A DNA stretch of 64,000 nucleotides from Mycobacterium sp. SMC-8 (GTDB taxonomy: Bacteria; Actinomycetota; Actinomycetes; Mycobacteriales; Mycobacteriaceae): positions 5,270,001-5,334,000 of the forward strand of contig NZ_CP079865.1 of assembly GCF_025263565.1 (NCBI RefSeq), in the 5' to 3' direction. Shown one piece after another: positions 58,432 through 64,000 of the stretch; the first letter of the stretch is position 1; each line of letters starts with the position of its first letter. The position numbers were made by a program, and so were the translations under genes. Under the pieces are notes generated by a model that searched no databases, had not been told where the DNA came from, and was given only the letters and a program-made list of their open reading frames with translations.

Positions 58432-58542
58432 ACCGCCGTTGGACGCACCGAGGAGCCCCGACGCCACCGGACCACCGTTACGACGTTGCATACACTGACT
58501 CTCCGAATCGATCCCCGCCGAACCCGAACCGAGAGCTACCCG

Positions 58543-59577
58543 TTGTCGCGCCACATAAACTCACCATGTCACCTGGTTCGTCTGGGGATCGCTGCGTTGG
58601 CGTTGACGCTGGTGACCGGCTGTTCGTCGAATCCGGTGGACGCGCCTCCCCCGACGATCGAGCCCGCGCGCGCCGCGGACTCGCCGCCGGTCACCACGGC
58701 CCCCGAAGGACAGGTGTTTCCGCTGGCCGCCGACGCGCTGACCGCGGCCTTCGACGCGGCGACCGGGTCGCTGCTGGTGCTCTCCCCCGGCTCGGACGGT
58801 GCGACGCTGACCGTCCTCGGGCGCTCCGGCACGCAGACCCCGGTCACGCTGGCCGGCCCGGCGACGGCGGTGACCACCGACGGCGAGGGCCGGGCGTTCC
58901 TGTCGACCCGGGGCGGCTACTACCGGTTCGACATCGCAGCCGGCGCGGCCACCAAGGTGGACGTCGAAGGTCACGACGGGGTGGACTTCACCGCGATCGC
59001 CCGGCGCTCCGACGGCCGGTTGGTGCTGGGCAGCGACGACGGGACGGTGTATACGCTGGCCTCCGAGCGTTCGGTCGGCGCGCAGCTGAAGATCTTCGCC
59101 CGGGTCGATGCCCTTGTCACCCAGGGCGATACCGCGGTGGTGCTCGACCGCGGCCAGACCTCGGTGACGAGCCTGAACGTCGAGGGCACCAAGTCCGAAC
59201 ACGCGCTGCGCGCCGGTGAGGGCGCCACCACGATGGCCGCCGACGGCGCCGGACGCGTGCTGGTCACCGACACCCGCGGCGGTGAACTGCTGGTGTACGG
59301 CCTGAACCCGCTGATCCTGCGGCAGCGCTACCCGGTGCCCGGTTCCCCGTACGGGGTGGCCGGCTCAGCGGGCCGCAACGGTCTGGCCTGGGTGGCGCAG
59401 ACCGCGACGAACACCGTCGTTGGATACGATCTGGCAACCGGCATCCCCGTCGAGAAGGTGCGATATCGAACCGTGCGGCAACCGAACTCCCTGGCATTCG
59501 ACGACACGTCGAACACCCTCTACGTGGTGTCCGGCGCGGGAGCCGGTGTGCAGGTGATCCCGGAGGCCGCGCCGTGA
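58543..59577 (+). CDS. lppL: LppL-like lipoprotein, beta-propeller type
   Basis: 344 residues from a probable TTG at 58543. A basic N-terminus and hydrophobic segment end in the lipobox L-V-T-G-C-S-S, so the mature protein is lipid-anchored outside the membrane. The rest shows repeated beta-strand blades typical of NHL/YVTN-like propellers (G-P-A-T-A-V-T-T-D-G-E-G-R, G-S-P-Y-G-V-A-G-S-A-G, Q-P-N-S-L-A-F-D). Ligand unknown. Its stop overlaps the GTG of the next gene, and pyrD follows. Confidence 0.82.
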   Translation: MSRHINSPCHLVRLGIAALALTLVTGCSSNPVDAPPPTIEPARAADSPPVTTAPEGQVFPLAADALTAAFDAATGSLLVLSPGSDGATLTVLGRSGTQTPVTLAGPATAVTTDGEGRAFLSTRGGYYRFDIAAGAATKVDVEGHDGVDFTAIARRSDGRLVLGSDDGTVYTLASERSVGAQLKIFARVDALVTQGDTAVVLDRGQTSVTSLNVEGTKSEHALRAGEGATTMAADGAGRVLVTDTRGGELLVYGLNPLILRQRYPVPGSPYGVAGSAGRNGLAWVAQTATNTVVGYDLATGIPVEKVRYRTVRQPNSLAFDDTSNTLYVVSGAGAGVQVIPEAAP

Positions 59578-59834
59578 GCGCCGCACGCGGACGGATGCCG
59601 GCGGCGTGGAGCAAGGCGGTGGCCGAGGATCCGGGCGATTACGAGTGGATCCCGCTGAAGTTGCCACCGGAGGTCACGCGGGTCACGGCTTCCACGCGGC
59701 TGGCGATCGAGGCGGAGTATCGCGGCTGGGAGCTGACCCGGGTCCGGCTCTACACCGACGGGTCGAGGCGCGTGCTGCTGCGCCGCAAGAAGCGCCCCGA
59801 TGCCGCCCCCGGGCCCGACCAGCCGGGGCTGTAG
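59574..59834 (+). CDS. DUF5703 small conserved protein
   Basis: 86 residues from a GTG at 59574 (GTGA overlap with lppL). W-I-P-L-K-L-P-P-E-V-T-R and A-I-E-A-E-Y-R-G-W-E-L-T-R-V-R-L-Y are the visible conserved blocks, ending in a basic tail R-R-V-L-L-R-R-K-K-R. Function unknown. pyrD begins the base after its stop. Confidence 0.8.
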   Translation: MSAARGRMPAAWSKAVAEDPGDYEWIPLKLPPEVTRVTASTRLAIEAEYRGWELTRVRLYTDGSRRVLLRRKKRPDAAPGPDQPGL

Positions 59835-60899
<1,065 letters not shown>

Positions 60900-60933
60900 A
60901 CCGGCACGAGGGCACGTCAGGTCCCACAGGCCC

Positions 60934-60992
60934 CACCTATCCACGCTTTGCAGGCGTTCTCTCGCACTTTCCCTGCAAAAGGTGGATAGGTG
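60934..60992. terminator. Long inverted repeat between pyrD and the convergent PEBP gene
   Basis: CACCTATCCAC at 60934-60944 is matched exactly by GTGGATAGGTG at 60982-60992, and inside it TTTGCAGG pairs with CCTGCAAA, leaving a loop of about 15 bases. The two genes converge here, so it could stop transcription in both directions. There is no T-run on either side, so it is not a classical intrinsic terminator. Confidence 0.6.
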
Positions 60993-61020
60993 AAACGACT
61001 GTGGTCCGGAGCGCTCTGCG

Positions 61021-61557
61021 TCAGTTCTGTTCGTAGGTGCCGGTGATCAGCGCGCGGGCGATCGCATGCCCGAACAGGTTGAACCCGAGGTAGGCCGGGG
61101 TGGCGTCGGCGGGCACACCGAGCTTCTCGACCCCGACCGCGTGGACGGCGACGATGTAGCGGTGCGGGCCGTGCCCGGCCGGCGGGGCGGCGCCGATGAA
61201 GCGCTTCAGCCCAGCGTCGTTGGCCAGAGTGACCGCGTCACCGGGGAATCCGCTCGCGCTGCCGTCGCCGACACCTGCGGGCAGGTCAGTGACCGTCGCG
61301 GGCAGGTTGAACACCGCCCAGTGCCAGAACCCGGAGACCGTCGGGGCGTCCGGGTCGAAGACCGTGACGGCGAAACTGCGGGTCTCCTCGGGGAACCCGG
61401 ACCAGCTCAGCTGCGGCGAGATGTCGGACCCGCCGGCACCCATGATGCCGCTGACCTGATCCTTGCCCCAGGGCTGACCGTCGTCGAACGACTGCGAGGT
61501 GACGGTGAAGGTGGGCAATGGGGGAAGGAACGAGTACGGGTCGTAGTCGAACGCCAT
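61021..61557 (-). CDS. PEBP / YbhB-YbcL family protein
   Basis: 178 residues of the phosphatidylethanolamine-binding protein fold. Ligand-site marks: [26 protein letters not shown] and [12 protein letters not shown]. No signal peptide. The M. tuberculosis homologue Rv2140c (TB18.6) is an abundant protein; what it binds is not settled. Followed 27 bp downstream... upstream neighbour on the same strand is the M20 peptidase. Confidence 0.92.
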   Translation of the reverse strand: MAFDYDPYSFLPPLPTFTVTSQSFDDGQPWGKDQVSGIMGAGGSDISPQLSWSGFPEETRSFAVTVFDPDAPTVSGFWHWAVFNLPATVTDLPAGVGDGSASGFPGDAVTLANDAGLKRFIGAAPPAGHGPHRYIVAVHAVGVEKLGVPADATPAYLGFNLFGHAIARALITGTYEQN

Positions 61558-61584
61558 GGCGGAGGATCCCTTTCAGTCGGATTA

Positions 61585-62931
61585 CTACGAGTGCAGCAGG
61601 AAGTGCTCGAGCACCTGCGCGCCGAACTTCAGCGCATCCACGGGTACCCGTTCGTCGACGCCGTGGAACAGGGCGGCGAAGTCCAGTTCGGGCGGCAACC
61701 GCAGCGGGGCGAAGCCGAAGCAGCGAATCCCCAAGCGGGCGAAGTGTTTTGCGTCGGTGCCCCCGGACAGCATGTAGGGCACGGTCCGCGCATCCGGGTC
61801 GGTGGCCAGGATCGCGTCGTTCATCGCATCCAGCAGTTCACCGTCGAACGGCGTCTCATACGACGGCAGGTTGGTGATCCACTCGCGTTGGACGTCGGGG
61901 CCGATCAGCTCGTCGACCTCCCGCTCGAACTCGGCAAGTCGGCCCGGCAACACCCGGCAGTCGATGACGGCTTCGGCGGTGCCCGGGATGACGTTGGCCT
62001 TGTAACCGGCCTTGAGCATCGTCGGGTTGGCGGTGTCGCGCAGCGTGGCGCCGACGATGCGGGCGATCCCGCCGAGTTTGGCGACCGTGCCCTCGATGTC
62101 GGGTGACGCGGGGTCGAAGGTGTAGCCGGTCTCCTCACCGACCGCGGTGAGGAACTGCTCGACCGATTCGGTCAGCACGATCGGGAACCGGTGCCTGCCC
62201 AGCTTGGCGACCGCCTCGGCGACGGCGGTGACGGCGTTGTCGTCGTGCACCATCGAGCCGTGCCCGGCGCGGCCGCGCGCGGTCAGGCGCATCCACAGCA
62301 TCGCCTTCTCGGCAGTCTCGATCAGGTACAGCCGCCGCTCGCCGCCGTCGCGGCGCGGCACGGTCAGCGAGAACCCGCCGACCTCGCCGACCGCCTCGGT
62401 GACGCCGTCGAACAGGTCCGGCCGGTGGTCCACGAGCCATTTGCAGCCGTAGTTGCCGCCGGCCTCCTCATCGGAGACGAACGCGAACACCAGGTCTCGC
62501 GGAGGCACGATGCCGTGGCGTTTGAAGTGCCGGGCGACCGCGATGATCATCCCGACCATGTCCTTCATGTCGACCGCGCCGCGGCCCCAGACGTAGCCGT
62601 CCTCGACGGCGCCGGAGAACGGGTGCACGCTCCAGTCCGACGCCTCGGCGGGCACCACGTCCAGGTGGCCGTGCAGCATCAGCGCGCCTCGGGAGCGGTC
62701 GGCGCCTTCGAGCCGGGCGAAGACGTTGGCCCGGCCCGGCGCGCCCGCCTCGACGTACTCGCAGGTGTATCCGACCTCAGCGAGCTGATCGGCCACCCAG
62801 CGGGCGCATTCGGCCTCGCCCCTGGTGGTGGCCGGCTCCCCGGTGTTGGAGGTGTCGAACCGGATCAGCGTGCTGACAAGGTCGACGACCTCGTCGGCCG
62901 GCGTGACGCCACCATCGGAAAGTCCGCTCAC
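61585..62931 (-). CDS. M20-family metallopeptidase (ArgE/DapE/carboxypeptidase-like)
   Basis: 448 residues from a GTG at 62931 with AAGGGA upstream. Two-zinc site: H in M-L-H-G-H-L-D-V-V-P, D in G-R-G-A-V-D-M-K-D, the E-E pair in V-S-D-E-E-A-G-G, and a late H in G-T-D-A-K-H-F. The dimerisation domain (about 205-325) is intact. Probably a dipeptidase or N-acyl amino-acid hydrolase; the substrate is not clear. Just ahead of the PEBP gene and behind tRNA-Leu. Confidence 0.92.
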   Translation of the reverse strand: MSGLSDGGVTPADEVVDLVSTLIRFDTSNTGEPATTRGEAECARWVADQLAEVGYTCEYVEAGAPGRANVFARLEGADRSRGALMLHGHLDVVPAEASDWSVHPFSGAVEDGYVWGRGAVDMKDMVGMIIAVARHFKRHGIVPPRDLVFAFVSDEEAGGNYGCKWLVDHRPDLFDGVTEAVGEVGGFSLTVPRRDGGERRLYLIETAEKAMLWMRLTARGRAGHGSMVHDDNAVTAVAEAVAKLGRHRFPIVLTESVEQFLTAVGEETGYTFDPASPDIEGTVAKLGGIARIVGATLRDTANPTMLKAGYKANVIPGTAEAVIDCRVLPGRLAEFEREVDELIGPDVQREWITNLPSYETPFDGELLDAMNDAILATDPDARTVPYMLSGGTDAKHFARLGIRCFGFAPLRLPPELDFAALFHGVDERVPVDALKFGAQVLEHFLLHS

Positions 62932-63012
62932 ATGTCCCTTTCTAACACTGCCGTGCTCGGCTGGTTTGGGCCCGGGGCGGCTCATCCGTTAGCCTTAAGC
63001 GCCGCACAGCAG

Positions 63013-63098
63013 GTCCGAGTGGCGGAATGGCAGACGCGCTAGCTTGAGGTGCTAGTGCCCTATTAACGGGCGTGGGGGTTCAAGTCCCCCCTCGGACA
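63013..63098 (+). tRNA. tRNA-Leu(GAG)
   Basis: Acceptor stem GTCCGAG (63013-63019) pairs with CTCGGAC (63091-63097), discriminator A at 63098. The anticodon stem-loop is CTAGC-TTGAGGT-GCTAG, giving anticodon GAG. A long variable arm (TGCCC...GGGCG) marks a class II tRNA and the T-arm is GGGGG-TTCAAGT-CCCCC. CCA is not encoded. It reads CUC/CUU codons. Confidence 0.97.
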
Positions 63099-63150
63099 CT
63101 CTTCTCCAGCTCCCCCACTTGTGGGGGCCGCACCCGCAGAATGGGCTGCG

Positions 63151-64000
63151 ATGGACACCACCCGAGCCCAGGCACCGGCGCGCGAGCTCGCGCTCGACCT
63201 CTACCGATCCGCAGCGGTCATGATCGTCGTCATCGGGCACTGGCTGCTGTCGGTGATGACCTACCGCGACGGCGAGTTCGGCCGGGACAACCCGCTGGTC
63301 CTGATGCCGTGGACACAGTGGCTCACGTGGGGCTTCCAGGTGGTGCCGGTGTTCTTCGCGGTCGCCGGCTACGCGAGCGCGGTGTCATGGGCGCGCCGGG
63401 ACACCGGGATGACGTCACGCCAGGAATGGGTGCGCCGCCGAGTCGCGCGCACGCTCGGGCCCACCGCGATCTACGCCGGCTTCGTCGTCGTGGTGATGGC
63501 GGCGCTGCTGGCCGCGGGCATCGACGGGTCGGTGCTCGCGCTCGGCGGCTGGGCGGTGGCCATGCATCTGTGGTTCCTGGCGGTGTACCTGATGGTGGTG
63601 GCCTTGACCCCGGTCGCGGTCGCCGCGCACCGCCGCTTCGGCCTCGCGGCCCCGGCCGTCCTGGCCGCGGGCGTGGTGATCGTCGACGTGATCGGGATCA
63701 GCACCGACCACCCACAGATCCGGACGCTGAACTACTTCTTCTGCTGGGCGGCGATCTACCAGCTCGGAATCGCTTGGCACGGCGCACTTCTGCGGCGCAG
63801 GGTACTGGTCGCGATGGCGGCTGCGGCCGCGGCCGCGCTGCCACTGCTGGTCACCTGGGGTCCGTATCAGATCGCGATGATCGGCGTGCCGGGCGTACGG
63901 GTGGAGAATTCCGCGCCGCCGTCGGTGGCGCTGCTGGCGCTGGCGACCGTGCAGATCGGGCTGCTGCTGGCCCTGGTGCCGGTGATGAACCGGGTGCTGA
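63151..64000 (+). CDS. Acyltransferase-3 family membrane protein (5' part; runs off the window)
   Basis: 283 codons from the ATG at 63151 with no stop before the window ends. The start R-E-L-A-L-D-L-Y-R-S-A-A-V-M-I-V-V-I-G-H-W carries the catalytic-type histidine of acyltransferase-3 proteins. About eight hydrophobic helices follow. These enzymes O-acetylate or succinylate cell-surface glycans and lipids; the acceptor is unknown. It starts about 50 bp after tRNA-Leu. Confidence 0.85.
   Translation, partial: MDTTRAQAPARELALDLYRSAAVMIVVIGHWLLSVMTYRDGEFGRDNPLVLMPWTQWLTWGFQVVPVFFAVAGYASAVSWARRDTGMTSRQEWVRRRVARTLGPTAIYAGFVVVVMAALLAAGIDGSVLALGGWAVAMHLWFLAVYLMVVALTPVAVAAHRRFGLAAPAVLAAGVVIVDVIGISTDHPQIRTLNYFFCWAAIYQLGIAWHGALLRRRVLVAMAAAAAAALPLLVTWGPYQIAMIGVPGVRVENSAPPSVALLALATVQIGLLLALVPVMNRVL

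Noticed and set aside
63030..63055. CTAG sites within tRNA-Leu as an IS or phage attachment site
   Set aside because: The CTAGs are the two strands of the anticodon stem; no integrase, duplicated tRNA end or IS is next to it.

Overview
The window is chromosomal DNA of a fast-growing mycobacterium (Mycolicibacterium type). The evidence is the very high GC, the many GTG/TTG starts with 1-8 bp gene overlaps, a complete Pup-proteasome locus (pafB-pafA, dop-pup-prcB-prcA, mpa), the mycothiol gene mshC, MTB12/LppK exported proteins and an R2lox gene. Most of the right two thirds follows the order known from Mycobacterium tuberculosis (dop, membrane protein, Rv2114-like, mpa, lppK, DUF503, trmI, recB-like, DUF4126, hisG/hisE, metH, PAC2, SDR, mshC, cysQ, uppP, lppL, pyrD, PEBP, M20 peptidase, tRNA-Leu). 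I call this from memory of gene order, not from a search.

Layout. 1-3768: start of pafB, pafA, and a divergent EspC-like/alpha-beta hydrolase pair. 3734-24865: one long minus-strand block that reads, in transcription order, dimethylglycine dehydrogenase - sarcosine oxidase - Rieske (betaine) oxygenase - betaine-aldehyde dehydrogenase - APC permease - GMC (choline-type) dehydrogenase - CBS/DUF294 protein - IclR regulator. This is a choline to glycine catabolic operon with its uptake and control genes. It is broken twice. A 930-bp IS5-type element splits the GMC gene, and an 8.2-kb IS-bounded segment splits the aldehyde dehydrogenase gene.

The 8.2-kb segment (10447-18677) behaves like a composite transposon. 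It has an intact IS5-type element at its left end and a rearranged remnant of the same element, pointing outward, at its right end. A CTAG flanks each side, and deleting the segment plus one CTAG restores the aldehyde dehydrogenase reading frame exactly. Inside are an IS1182-type element (also between CTAGs), a tightly overlapping four-gene operon (quinol-dependent nitric oxide reductase, a Cys-motif membrane protein, a slipin/SPFH protein, a small membrane protein), and three truncated gene ends (zeta-toxin-like, phosphatase-like, zinc-ribbon).

24851-25640: paired palindromes upstream of the choline operon and a small HTH protein with a recent internal duplication. 25637-34093: proteasome core, pup, dop, two paralogous membrane proteins, a frameshifted Rv2114-like gene and mpa. 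34240-44532: exported proteins, trmI, a RecB-like nuclease, a thioesterase, the tetR-R2lox pair, a flavoprotein reductase, hisG-hisE and a sugar transporter with a CRP-like site. 44643-52123: HAD hydrolase, metH with an SAH-riboswitch-like leader, PAC2 protein and a DUF1254/DUF1214 lipoprotein. 52123-62931: an SDR gene with an in-frame amber codon, then the mshC-cysQ-uppP-lppL-pyrD-M20 region. The window ends with tRNA-Leu(GAG) and the first part of an acyltransferase-3 membrane protein.
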